A stretch of DNA of 64,000 nucleotides from Limibacterium fermenti (lineage in GTDB: Bacteria; Bacteroidota; Bacteroidia; Bacteroidales; Dysgonomonadaceae), in assembly GCF_041902845.1 (NCBI RefSeq), contig NZ_CP159486.1, forward strand, positions 1,550,001-1,614,000, written 5' to 3'. Below the pieces are notes generated by a model that searched no databases, was not told the DNA's origin, and worked only from the letters and a program-made list of their open reading frames with translations. Positions 25,732 through 33,679 of the stretch are shown one piece after another. The position numbers were made by a program, and so were the translations under genes. Numbering within the stretch: position 1 is the stretch's first letter; every line of letters begins with the position of its first letter.

Positions 25732-26169
25732 ATCTTTTTAGTCTTTAGTCTCCAGTCTTTAGTCTTTAGTCTCCGGTCTCCAGTCTCCGGTCTCCAGTCT
25801 CCGGTCTTCAGTCTCCGGTCTTCGGTCTTCGGTCTCTTGTCTCCGGTCTTCGGTCTTCGGTCTTCGGTCTCTTGTCTCCAGTCTCTGGGCTCCGTCTAAC
25901 GTTTGCAGTCAGCAATTCTTCCGGCTTCCGACTTCTTATTTCATCCGGTTGCCGTATCAAGGGCGAATCGGAATTCGCTCCTCCCAATACTAATCGGCAC
26001 ATCTCCTCATCCCCTCATTTGCTCATCTGCCCATCTGCCCATTTGCTAATATGCTAATATGCTCATCTGCCCATTTGCTAATATGCTCATCTGCCCATTT
26101 GCTAATATGCTCATTTGCTAATATGCTCATTTGCTCATTTGCTAATATGCTCATTTGCTCATTTGCTAA
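25732..26169. repeat. Two short-word arrays between hisC and hisB
   Basis: A heptamer array (about 25739-25895; plus-strand words GTCTCCG, GTCTCCA, GTCTTCG, GTCTTTA) and an octamer array (about 25997-26169; GCTCATTT, GCCCATCT, GCTAATAT) flank about 100 nt of unique sequence with a small perfect hairpin GCGAAT-CGGA-ATTCGC (25962-25977). The octamer array begins inside the hisC stop codon. A 64-codon ORF across the region is a product of the repeats and is not called. Confidence 0.85.
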
Positions 26170-27204
26170 TTAGCACATCATTTCGAGTTCTTTCAGCAAC
26201 TTGTCGTTTTCTTCGGGCGACCCGACGGTGATGCGGATGCAGCCCGGCACTTGCGAATGGCGGTTGCGGACAATCACCTTCTTCTCCACCAGCCGGTCGT
26301 ATACGCGATTGGCATCATCGACCTCCACCAACAGGAAATTAGCATCCGAAGGATATATTTTTTTCACGATGCCGATGCGCGGCAGTTCGTGCAACAGCCG
26401 TTCTTTCTGTTCGAGAATGACGGATAGCCGTTCCTCGAAGGCCTCCGGATGCGAAAGTGCGGCAAGGGCGGCCTCCTGATTGAGGCGGCTTACATTGTAC
26501 GGCGGCTTCGTCTTGTCCATCAGCGCAATCAGCCGTTCCTGCGCAAAGGCAATGCCCACGCGCGCGCTTGCCAACGCCCAAGCCTTGCTGAAGGTCTGCA
26601 TGACGATCAGGTTGGGATGCGTGGCCGTTCGGTTTTTCAGCGAGCGCCCCGGATAAAAGTCAATGTAGGCCTCGTCCGCCACCACGATACCCGGAAAGGC
26701 GCGGATGACTTCCTCCACGCCGTTCAGCCCGTTGCCCGTGGGGTTATTGGGCGAGCAGAGGAAGAGCAACTTCACCGACGGATCGGTTTGCGCCGTTTGC
26801 AGAATCGCGTCGGCGTTCAATTGAAACGATGCGGTAAGGGGAATGCGACGGATAGCTACATCGTTGATATTCGCCGCCACTTCATACATTCCGTAAGTGG
26901 GCGGACAGATAATCACGCTATCCTTACCCGGCTCGCAAAAGATGCGGTACACCAAGTCGATGATTTCGTCGCTGCCGTTGCCGATGAACAGTTGCCCGGC
27001 AGGCACCCCTTTCACTTCGCTTAAAGCTTGTTTCAACGCCTTTTGATGCGGATCGGGATAGCGGTTGTATTCGCCGAAAGGATTTTCGTTGGCATCGAGG
27101 AAGATGCCTTCCTCGCCCGTAAATTCGTCCCGGGCGCTCGAGTAGGGATGCAGCGCGAGGATGTTGGGGCGCACCGTTTTAGTCCATTCAAATGTTCGTT
27201 TCAT
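26170..27204 (-). CDS. hisC: Histidinol-phosphate aminotransferase
   Basis: PLP-dependent enzyme converting imidazole acetol phosphate to histidinol phosphate. The frame is open to 27480, but the family begins at MKRTFEWTKTVRPNI, so the ATG at 27202-27204 is chosen; it overlaps the hisD stop (ATGA) and gives 344 residues. Visible are LDANENPFG near 33, GNGSDEIID near 78, CSPNNPTGN near 155, DEAYIDF near 185 and the PLP lysine in MQTFSKAWALASARVG near 215. The stop codon TAA is part of an 8-bp repeat word. Confidence 0.95.
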   Translation of the reverse strand: MKRTFEWTKTVRPNILALHPYSSARDEFTGEEGIFLDANENPFGEYNRYPDPHQKALKQALSEVKGVPAGQLFIGNGSDEIIDLVYRIFCEPGKDSVIICPPTYGMYEVAANINDVAIRRIPLTASFQLNADAILQTAQTDPSVKLLFLCSPNNPTGNGLNGVEEVIRAFPGIVVADEAYIDFYPGRSLKNRTATHPNLIVMQTFSKAWALASARVGIAFAQERLIALMDKTKPPYNVSRLNQEAALAALSHPEAFEERLSVILEQKERLLHELPRIGIVKKIYPSDANFLLVEVDDANRVYDRLVEKKVIVRNRHSQVPGCIRITVGSPEENDKLLKELEMMC

Positions 27205-28529
27205 TCTTTTTCGGTTTGATCGGTGGATGTTGCGGATAGGTATTTCCCGGCCACGTCGCCCAAGCGCAATGTCATGGCATTCTTGTGGGCGTAAAGCGTT
27301 TCGGTCTCCGCCATGATTTCTACGGCGGGGCCGATGGCCGATATTCCTTCTTCGTTGAGTTGTTGAAACGTGATCTTCTTGACGAAACTGTCGAGCGACA
27401 CGCCGCTGTACACTTTTGCATTTCCGCCTGTGGGAAGCGTGTGGTTGGTGCCGCTTGCATAATCGCCGGCGCTCTCGCAACTGTAATTGCCAAGGAACAC
27501 CGAGCCGGCGTTAGTTACTTCGCGGCTTCGTAAAACGGGATTTTCCACGGCGAGAATCAGGTGCTCCGGCGCATAACGGTTGCTGAAAGAAATGCACGTC
27601 GCGATATCGTTGAAAAAAATAGCCTTGCTGTTCTTCAATGCTTGTTCGGCGATCTCCTTGCGCGGCAGGTTGTCGAGTTGCAACGTCAACTCCTTGTTCA
27701 CTTCTTTCAGGATCTTTTTGTTATTCGATAAAAAGATCACTTGACTGTCCGGCCCATGCTCGGCTTGCGAAAGCAGGTCGGCCGCCACGAACGAGGGACG
27801 GCAGGTTTCGTCGGCGATTACCAGCACTTCGCTCGGTCCCGCGGGCATATCGATGGCCGTTCCGTAATATTGGGCGGCGTGTTTGGCGGCCATTACATAT
27901 TGATTGCCCGGGCCGAAGATCTTATCGACTTTCGGAATCGTTTCGGTTCCGAATGCCATGGCGGCGATGGCTTGAATGCCTCCCACGGCGAACAGTTGAG
28001 TTACTCCGGCGGTTTGTGCGGCATACAGAATGGCGGGATGAATGTTCCCGTCTTTATCGGGAGGCGTGCATAGCACAATCTCTTTGCATCCGGCTATCCG
28101 TGCGGGAACAGCGAGCATGAGGACGGTCGAAAAGAGCGGCGCCGATCCGCCCGGCACATAGATGCCGATCCGTTCTATGGGACGCGCCTCGCGCCAGCAC
28201 ATCACGCCCGGTGACGTTTCCGTCTTCGCTTCGGTGAGCTGCTGTGACAAGTGGAACTTCCCGATGTTCGCTTTGGCTAAGCCGATAGCTTGTTTCAACT
28301 GTTCGGAAAGACCGCTTGCGGCTGCCTGTATCGTTTCGTTATCGACAAGGAATGTGTCGTTGTCGAACCCGTCGAACTGGCGGGAATATTTTTTCACGGC
28401 TCGGTCGCCCTTCTTATGGATGTCGTAAAATATTTTATTGACGGTATCCATCAGTTTCGTTTGATTCGTTTTCGGGCGTCCGGTCAGTTTCGCCCATTTT
28501 TGTTCGCCCGGATTCGATATTATTTTCAT
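27201..28529 (-). CDS. hisD: Histidinol dehydrogenase
   Basis: Oxidizes histidinol to histidine in two NAD-dependent steps. The 442 residues match family length. Seen are VPGGSAPLFSTVLMLAVPA near 125, GPGNQYVMAAKHAAQ near 210, DMPAGPSEVLVIAD near 232 and the catalytic region YAPEHLILAVENP near 325 (Glu-His pair), then GNYSCESAGDYASGTNHTLPT. It follows hisG after a 152-nt gap of heptamers and octamers and overlaps hisC by 4 nt. Confidence 0.96.
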   Translation of the reverse strand: MKIISNPGEQKWAKLTGRPKTNQTKLMDTVNKIFYDIHKKGDRAVKKYSRQFDGFDNDTFLVDNETIQAAASGLSEQLKQAIGLAKANIGKFHLSQQLTEAKTETSPGVMCWREARPIERIGIYVPGGSAPLFSTVLMLAVPARIAGCKEIVLCTPPDKDGNIHPAILYAAQTAGVTQLFAVGGIQAIAAMAFGTETIPKVDKIFGPGNQYVMAAKHAAQYYGTAIDMPAGPSEVLVIADETCRPSFVAADLLSQAEHGPDSQVIFLSNNKKILKEVNKELTLQLDNLPRKEIAEQALKNSKAIFFNDIATCISFSNRYAPEHLILAVENPVLRSREVTNAGSVFLGNYSCESAGDYASGTNHTLPTGGNAKVYSGVSLDSFVKKITFQQLNEEGISAIGPAVEIMAETETLYAHKNAMTLRLGDVAGKYLSATSTDQTEKE

Positions 28530-28532
28530 ATA

Positions 28533-28678
28533 TGTCTAATGTCTAATGTCCAATGTCTAAAGTCTAAAGTCTAAAGTCTAATGTCTCCCTGTCTCCCAGT
28601 CTCTTTGTCCCTTTTTCCCTTTGTCTCCCTGTCTCCCAGTCTCCCTGTCTCTATCCTCCAACCACCAACCTCCATTTT
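28533..28678. repeat. Short-word array between hisG and hisD
   Basis: Plus-strand words change along the array: GTCTAAT and GTCTAAA (period 7) near hisD, then GTCTCCCT and GTCTCCCA (period 8), then CCAACCTCC next to hisG. The array starts a few nt after the hisG stop on the coding strand. Confidence 0.8.
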
Positions 28679-28681
28679 TGC

Positions 28682-29551
28682 TCACTGAATCATCTTCTCA
28701 ATTGGAATCACCAGAATGCCTTCGGCCCCCAGCAATTTCAATTCATCGATAATATCCCAAAAGTCATCATCATTAATCACCGAGTGCACACTGCTCCAGC
28801 CCTCATCGGCAAGAGGAATAATACTGGGCGATCGCATGCCCGGCAGCAACGATACGATTTTGGGAACCACCTCGTTGGGGGCATTCAACAACACATACTT
28901 CCGTCCCAATCCGTTTTTATACGCTTTGATACGGAACAATAACTTTTCCAACAGTTCTGTTTTTGCAGGGGAAAGATTCTTGTTGGAGATCAGCACCGCC
29001 TCACTCTTAATGATGGCTTCGACTTCCTTCAGTCCGTTCATGATAAGGGTGCTTCCCGTGCTGACGATATCGAAGATGCCGTCGGCCAAGCCGATGCCCG
29101 TTGCAATCTCCACGCTCCCGCCGATTTCCTCTATGCGTACGTCGATGCCTTTCACGGCAAAGAACTTCGAGAGGATTTTCGGATAGCTTGTCGCAATTCT
29201 TTTCCTATTGAAGTAATCCAATCCCGTGTATTCTTCTTCCTTGGGGATGGCCAGCGAAAGACGGCAATTGCCGAAGCCTAATTTTTCGATGGTTTCCACG
29301 TCCTTGTCTTTCTCCCACACTTCGTTTTCGCCCAATATGCCGATGTCGGCCACGCCTTGTTCCACATATTGGGGAATATCGTCATCGCGAAGAAACAGAA
29401 TTTCCATCGGGAAGTTCTTCGCTTCCGTCTTCAGCTTGCGGTTACCGTTCGATATTTTAATTCCGCACTCTTCCATCAGTTCGAGCGACTTTTCACTGAG
29501 CCGCCCGCTCTTTTGAATGGCTAATTTAATTTTTTCCGTTGTTTGATTCAT
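28682..29551 (-). CDS. hisG: ATP phosphoribosyltransferase, long form
   Basis: Committed step of histidine synthesis, condensing ATP with PRPP. The 289-residue length is the long (HisG-L) form, in which the C-terminal ACT-like domain (about 215-289) mediates feedback inhibition by histidine; it works without HisZ, and none is seen here. Landmarks are KLAIQKSGRLSEKSLELMEECG at the start, EVWEKDKDVETIEKLGFG near 80, ATSYPKILSKFF near 118 and GGSVEIATGIGLADGIFDIVSTGSTL around 145-170. It is the first structural gene of the his operon, downstream of the HisL attenuator. Confidence 0.96.
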   Translation of the reverse strand: MNQTTEKIKLAIQKSGRLSEKSLELMEECGIKISNGNRKLKTEAKNFPMEILFLRDDDIPQYVEQGVADIGILGENEVWEKDKDVETIEKLGFGNCRLSLAIPKEEEYTGLDYFNRKRIATSYPKILSKFFAVKGIDVRIEEIGGSVEIATGIGLADGIFDIVSTGSTLIMNGLKEVEAIIKSEAVLISNKNLSPAKTELLEKLLFRIKAYKNGLGRKYVLLNAPNEVVPKIVSLLPGMRSPSIIPLADEGWSSVHSVINDDDFWDIIDELKLLGAEGILVIPIEKMIQ

Positions 29552-29586
29552 ATTATTCCGTATCGCTTAGAGTGTATAAATAAAAA

Positions 29587-29610
29587 ACCGCCTGACTTTC
29601 ATCAGGCGGT
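29587..29610 (-). terminator. his operon attenuator terminator
   Basis: On the minus strand ACCGCCTGA, a 6-nt loop and TCAGGCGGT form a perfect 9-bp stem followed by a T-run (TTTTTTATTT), between the HisL stop and hisG. An alternative pairing is available: ATCAGGTG inside the end of hisL (29660-29667) can pair with CGCCTGAT of the 5' arm (29601-29608), 8 bp with one G-U, which would block the terminator. Confidence 0.9.
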
Positions 29611-29653
29611 TCATAAGACATTATTCGGTATTGCTACATGCATACATCTTTTT

Positions 29654-29713
29654 TCAGCTCACCTGATTGCAAGTCGGAAAATGATGATGATGATGGAACA
29701 AGTTTACGTTCAT
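29654..29713 (-). CDS. hisL: his operon leader peptide
   Basis: A 19-residue peptide, MNVNLFHHHHHFPTCNQVS, encoded between the his promoter and the attenuator. Five consecutive His codons provide the sensor: when charged tRNA-His is scarce, ribosomes stall there and the downstream RNA can fold into the antiterminator. The start is preceded by an A-rich leader and lies about 14 nt after the predicted transcription start. The design is the same as in enterobacterial hisL, with no sequence similarity needed. Confidence 0.9.
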   Translation of the reverse strand: MNVNLFHHHHHFPTCNQVS

Positions 29714-29733
29714 TTTTTATTTTTTAGATGCTG

Positions 29734-29766
29734 CAAAGATAATCGTTTTATTTTAAAACACACAAA
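29734..29766 (-). promoter_or_regulatory. Promoter of the his operon
   Basis: On the minus strand TTTG (29763-29766), 21 nt, then TATCTTTG (29734-29741), a full match to the Bacteroidetes promoter consensus. Transcription should begin near 29727, just upstream of hisL. Confidence 0.85.
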
Positions 29767-29779
29767 AAAACGTTCTTTT

Positions 29780-30262
29780 TTATAGAATTAATTCCCAAAA
29801 ACCTACATCGAGCCACTTGCCGAACTTGTATCCGGTTTGCGGGAACACGCCGTTCTTCCGGAATCCGAGCTTTTCGTGCAAGTGTACGCTGCCTACATTG
29901 GGCAACGTGATGCACCCGATGACGGCATGTATATCGGTACGTTTTAATTCCGAAATCAAATGCTCGTAAAGTTGTATTCCGATGCCTTTGCCCTCCTGTC
30001 CGTGGCGGAGGTAAACCGTCGACTCGGCGGTTAAGCGATAGGCGATACGTTCACGGAATTCAGAGGCATACGCATAACCGAGCAGCGCTCCGTTTTCTTC
30101 GTAAACGATCCACGGATAACGTTTCGTGACCTCGTCGATACGCCGAAGCATTTCTTCGCTCGAGATCTCTTCTTCTTCAAACGTAACGACCGTCTCCCGA
30201 ATGTAATAGTTATAAATATCGCGAATTTGCGAGGCATCTTCCGCGCGCACCTTTCGTATCAT
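29780..30262 (-). CDS. GNAT N-acetyltransferase, phosphinothricin/methionine sulfoximine acetyltransferase-like
   Basis: A 160-residue GNAT enzyme resembling Pat/Bar and YncA/MnaT proteins. It starts MIRKVRAEDASQIRDIYNYYIRE, has TFEEEEIS near 27, the acetyl-CoA loop RHGQEGKGIGIQLYEHLI near 88-105, and NVGSVHLHEKLGF near 125 followed by GVFPQTGYKFGKWLDVGFWEL, the typical end of the subfamily. Relatives acetylate methionine sulfoximine, methionine sulfone or amino acids; the natural substrate here is unknown. It follows the D-lactate dehydrogenase gene across a 47-nt heptamer array and its stop precedes the his promoter. Confidence 0.85.
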   Translation of the reverse strand: MIRKVRAEDASQIRDIYNYYIRETVVTFEEEEISSEEMLRRIDEVTKRYPWIVYEENGALLGYAYASEFRERIAYRLTAESTVYLRHGQEGKGIGIQLYEHLISELKRTDIHAVIGCITLPNVGSVHLHEKLGFRKNGVFPQTGYKFGKWLDVGFWELIL

Positions 30263-30309
30263 ACCTTCCGATCTCCAATCTCCAATCTCTAACCTCCAGC
30301 CTCCAACTT
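30263..30309. repeat. Short heptamer array between ldh and the acetyltransferase
   Basis: Plus-strand words TCTCCAA, TCTCTAA, CCTCCAG and CCTCCAA, about six copies of period 7, filling the 47-nt gap. Confidence 0.75.
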
Positions 30310-31308
30310 TTAAATCGTCACTTCGTTCACCAGTTCTTTTCCGTCGGCAAAATCCTGAATGTTCTGTAAGGTGGTCTTTGCAATGTTGTGCAGCGCTTCT
30401 TTGGTGAAAAAAGCCTGGTGCGATGTCACGATGACGTTATTCAGCGAAAGCAGTCGCGCGAGGATATCATCGTCGATGAGAATATTCGATCGGTCTTGGT
30501 AAAAATATTCGCTTTCCTCCTCATAGACATCTAATCCTGCCGATCCGATTTTCTTTTCCTTTAACCCGTCAATCAGATCATGAGTGGCGATCAACTTTCC
30601 GCGTCCGGTATTGATGATCATCACTCCTTCTTTCATCTTCGCGATAGAATCTTTATTGATAATATATTCGGTGTCGGGTGTCAGCGGGCAATGCAGGGAA
30701 ATAATATCCGATTTGCGGAAGAGTTCATCGAGAGACGTATATTGAATGCCTGTTTCCTCGGCAAATTTTGCATCCGGATACAAATCGTATGCCAATACGT
30801 TGACATCCATCGAGCGAAGGATGCGGATTAATATCTTGGCAATCTTACCCGTCCCGATAATACCGGCTGTTTTTCCTTGCATATCGAAGCCCATAAGTCC
30901 ATCCAACGCGAAATTACCTTCCCGCGTACGGTTGTAGGCTTTGTGTATCTTCCGGTTCAGGGTAAGCATCAAAGCCAATGTATATTCGGCTACCGCATGA
31001 GGCGAATAGGCCGGAACGCGCACGACTTTTATGCGGTCTTTGGCCGCCGAGAGGTCCACGTTGTTATAGCCCGCACATCGCAAAGCGAGAATTTTTACGC
31101 CATTGGCAACTAATTGGTCGATGACTTCCGCATCGGCCACCGCATTGACAAAAATACAGACGGCATCCACATCTTGCGTCAACGCCACATTGTGTTTATT
31201 TAAGAATCCTTTATAATAAAGGATCTCGAATCCGAAGGCTTCATTTACTTTATTAAAACTGGCCTCGTCATAGGGTTTCGTATCGAAGAAAGCTATTTTC
31301 ATACTCAT
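30310..31308 (-). CDS. ldhA: D-lactate dehydrogenase (2-hydroxyacid dehydrogenase)
   Basis: NADH-dependent reduction of pyruvate to D-lactate in the cytoplasm. The 332 residues match fermentative LdhA: N-terminal KIAFFDTKPYDEASF, LRCAGYNNVDL near 77, the Rossmann motif AGIIGTGKIAKILIR near 148, the catalytic arginine in INTGRGKLI near 236, the glutamate in DVYEEESEYFYQDRSN near 262 and the catalytic histidine in VTSHQAFFTKEAL near 300. Two starts (MSMKIAFF or MKIAFF) are possible. Its upstream gap is shared with the divergent porin gene. Confidence 0.93.
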   Translation of the reverse strand: MSMKIAFFDTKPYDEASFNKVNEAFGFEILYYKGFLNKHNVALTQDVDAVCIFVNAVADAEVIDQLVANGVKILALRCAGYNNVDLSAAKDRIKVVRVPAYSPHAVAEYTLALMLTLNRKIHKAYNRTREGNFALDGLMGFDMQGKTAGIIGTGKIAKILIRILRSMDVNVLAYDLYPDAKFAEETGIQYTSLDELFRKSDIISLHCPLTPDTEYIINKDSIAKMKEGVMIINTGRGKLIATHDLIDGLKEKKIGSAGLDVYEEESEYFYQDRSNILIDDDILARLLSLNNVIVTSHQAFFTKEALHNIAKTTLQNIQDFADGKELVNEVTI

Positions 31309-31633
31309 AATGGTTTTATTATTGTTAAATGCCGAACAACAAAATCATTGCTTTCAACTCGTAGAAAACAAAAACGATTTCTATGGCAGAAAGGACAAAT
31401 GTTTATCGCCCGGAACGAATGTTAATTATTTAATTATATTGTAATGGAAGATGTCACTGACATGTAACATTTAATAAGCTTTTTGGTTCAATAAGCGAGC
31501 TATTTTCGTCGGTTTTACCGGCGGTGTCGATTTCCATAACATCGATATCCTTCCCCCCGGTTGACAAAAAAAAGCAATCAAATTAATCTTAATTATCCGG
31601 ACAGGGTGATTTTTTTATGTACATTTGCATCCG
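31309..31633. promoter_or_regulatory. Divergent promoter region of ldhA and the porin gene
   Basis: This 325-nt AT-rich gap contains a perfect 13-nt palindrome ATGTCA-C-TGACAT (31451-31463), a candidate operator, and a -7 box TACATTTG at 31620-31627 for the rightward porin gene. No complete leftward promoter was found; AAACATTTG near 31400 is the closest. Confidence 0.45.
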
Positions 31634-33679
31634 ATGAGAAAACTCTTGTACATAATTTGTCTGCTATGCATATATGTGGCGGCATCTTCCGCACAAGCAC
31701 ATATTATATTACCGGATTCGACGCAAATCACGTCCGATCCGGATTCGTTGGATATGCTGCCACCGGCTGTCCCTTCTCCTCAGGTGCCTAAACAGGCGTC
31801 GCCTCCTGATTCGATCAATCCCATCACGAGCATTTCGTCGTGGAGAATCGACCCGCGTACGGGCGATCATATTCCGGCCGTGATGGATACGCTGCTGTTT
31901 AATTTTCAACACCGTACGCTTCCCGACAGTTATTCGGTAGCAATGGGCTTCTTAGGGCCGTTGGGATCGCCTTCGATCTCTAAACTGTTTCTCGATCGCG
32001 AGGAAACGGATAACTTTGTCTTTAACAATGCCTATTCTCCTTATTTGGCGGATCCAACAAAACAAGTTTTTCTGAATACCCGTGTCCCGTACGCGCGGCT
32101 CAATTATCAGAGCGGCGGGGGAGATCAAACCAAAGAAGAGCGTTTTTTGGCGGAATTGTCGATGAACTTCGGGAAGAATTTGAATGTCGGGCTGGAAGGA
32201 GATATCATCAGCTCTAAAGGTTACTATAACTCGCAGGCGGTAAAGTCCAACAATTGGAAACTATATAGTAGCTATGTAACCGATCGCATCGAGTTGCATG
32301 CTTTTTTAAATAGCGGTTCGATTACGAATTTTGAAAACGGCGGTATTACGGACGATAATTTTATTCGCGAACCGGATTCGGTTGACCAGAGTTTTACGTC
32401 GCAAACCATTCCGGTGAAGTTTACTAAAACATGGAACAAAATTAAGAACAATCAAATATATGTGTCGGGAAGGTATAATTTGGGATATACGGTGCCGACA
32501 ACCGATACGTTGCGTAGCAAAGAGTTTGTGCCTGTTGCCAGCGTGGTTTTTACGTCTCATTACAAACAGCAATACCGTCGGTTTTTATCGTATGACACGG
32601 CTGCGGTAGCCGTTAACGGGGTACCGATGCAGCGCATCGACACATTCTATAATAATCGTTTTTACAAGGGTGCGGTGGATGATAGCGTGCGCTTTTCTTC
32701 TTTTAAAAATACCGTCGCATTGAGTCTGCGCGAAGGATTCAGGGATTGGGTGAAGTTCGGATTAACGGCTTTTCTGGAGTATGATCTCCGTCAGTACTCG
32801 ATGATCGACAGCACCAGTAGCGGGCGACGTTTTTCTCATCGTGAAAATGCCGTCACTATCGGAGGTGTTCTCAGCAAACAACAAGGAGAGAATTTCCTTT
32901 TTAATATTCGCGCCGATATGGGTGTGTTAGGCGCCAATCTCGGCGAGTTCATGGCGTCGGGTACCATCGAGACCGGTTTCGAGATAGCGGGTAAACGAAC
33001 TACTCTGACGGCGGAAGCTTATTTGAAGAATTTACGGCCGAAATATTTACAGGAACATTATCATTCGAAGTATTATTGGTGGGATAAAGAATGGGGCGAT
33101 ACCCGCCGGGTATATGCGGGAGGAAAATTGTTCATCCCCTTTACCAATACCACTTTTCACTTAGGTGTTGAAAACATACAAAACTATATTTATTTCGATC
33201 GCGACCGGAATATTACTCAGGAAAACGGCAGTGTGCAAATCTTGTCGGCACGTGTGGATCAGAATCTGCATCTCGGGGTTTTTCATTGGGACAATCAGCT
33301 CGTATACCAAACGTCCAGTAATGAGGAGGTCATTCCGGTACCCTTGCTTAGTGTCTATTCAAATATGTATTTGAAGACTAAAATTGTGAACGAGCTGACT
33401 TTGCAATTCGGTGTGGATGCCCATTATCATACCAGTTATTATGCGCCGGGGTACGAGCCGGCTCTCTTGCAGTTTTATAATCAGCGCGAAAAGCAAGTCG
33501 GCAATTATCCCATTGCGACGATATATGCCAATATGCATTTAAAGCAGACTCGCTTTTTTGTGATGTATTACAATGCGGCTTCCACTATCTGGAAACCGAG
33601 GGAGTACTTTTCTTTGCCCGGGTATCCGGTCAATCCCTCGATCATTAAATTGGGCGTGTCGGTCAATCTTCATAATTAA
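31634..33679 (+). CDS. Putative outer-membrane porin, Bacteroidetes type
   Basis: A 681-residue exported protein. Signal peptide MRKLLYIICLLCIYVAASSAQA, a Pro/Ser-rich linker (about 25-65), then a long series of alternating hydrophobic strands with aromatic girdles (for example YYNSQAVKSNNWKLYSSYVTD, FRDWVKFGLTAFLEYDLRQYS), ending SIIKLGVSVNLHN with a C-terminal asparagine-rich final strand. This matches the large putative-porin family of Bacteroidetes. The frame can be extended to a TTG at 31625, but the ATG at 31634 begins the signal peptide. The stop is immediately followed by the ATG of the next gene, so the pair is co-translated. Confidence 0.8.
   Translation: MRKLLYIICLLCIYVAASSAQAHIILPDSTQITSDPDSLDMLPPAVPSPQVPKQASPPDSINPITSISSWRIDPRTGDHIPAVMDTLLFNFQHRTLPDSYSVAMGFLGPLGSPSISKLFLDREETDNFVFNNAYSPYLADPTKQVFLNTRVPYARLNYQSGGGDQTKEERFLAELSMNFGKNLNVGLEGDIISSKGYYNSQAVKSNNWKLYSSYVTDRIELHAFLNSGSITNFENGGITDDNFIREPDSVDQSFTSQTIPVKFTKTWNKIKNNQIYVSGRYNLGYTVPTTDTLRSKEFVPVASVVFTSHYKQQYRRFLSYDTAAVAVNGVPMQRIDTFYNNRFYKGAVDDSVRFSSFKNTVALSLREGFRDWVKFGLTAFLEYDLRQYSMIDSTSSGRRFSHRENAVTIGGVLSKQQGENFLFNIRADMGVLGANLGEFMASGTIETGFEIAGKRTTLTAEAYLKNLRPKYLQEHYHSKYYWWDKEWGDTRRVYAGGKLFIPFTNTTFHLGVENIQNYIYFDRDRNITQENGSVQILSARVDQNLHLGVFHWDNQLVYQTSSNEEVIPVPLLSVYSNMYLKTKIVNELTLQFGVDAHYHTSYYAPGYEPALLQFYNQREKQVGNYPIATIYANMHLKQTRFFVMYYNAASTIWKPREYFSLPGYPVNPSIIKLGVSVNLHN

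Noticed and set aside
25808..26002. 64-codon ORF rich in RRPETGDK-like repeats
   Set aside because: Generated by the period-7 array; the sequence is low-complexity and lies in a gap of the his operon.
27205..27480. N-terminal extension of HisC rich in Arg and His
   Set aside because: It is an out-of-frame reading of the hisD end; the family start is at 27204 with an ATGA overlap.
31625..31633. TTG start for the porin gene
   Set aside because: It overlaps the -7 box and adds three residues in front of an intact signal peptide at 31634.
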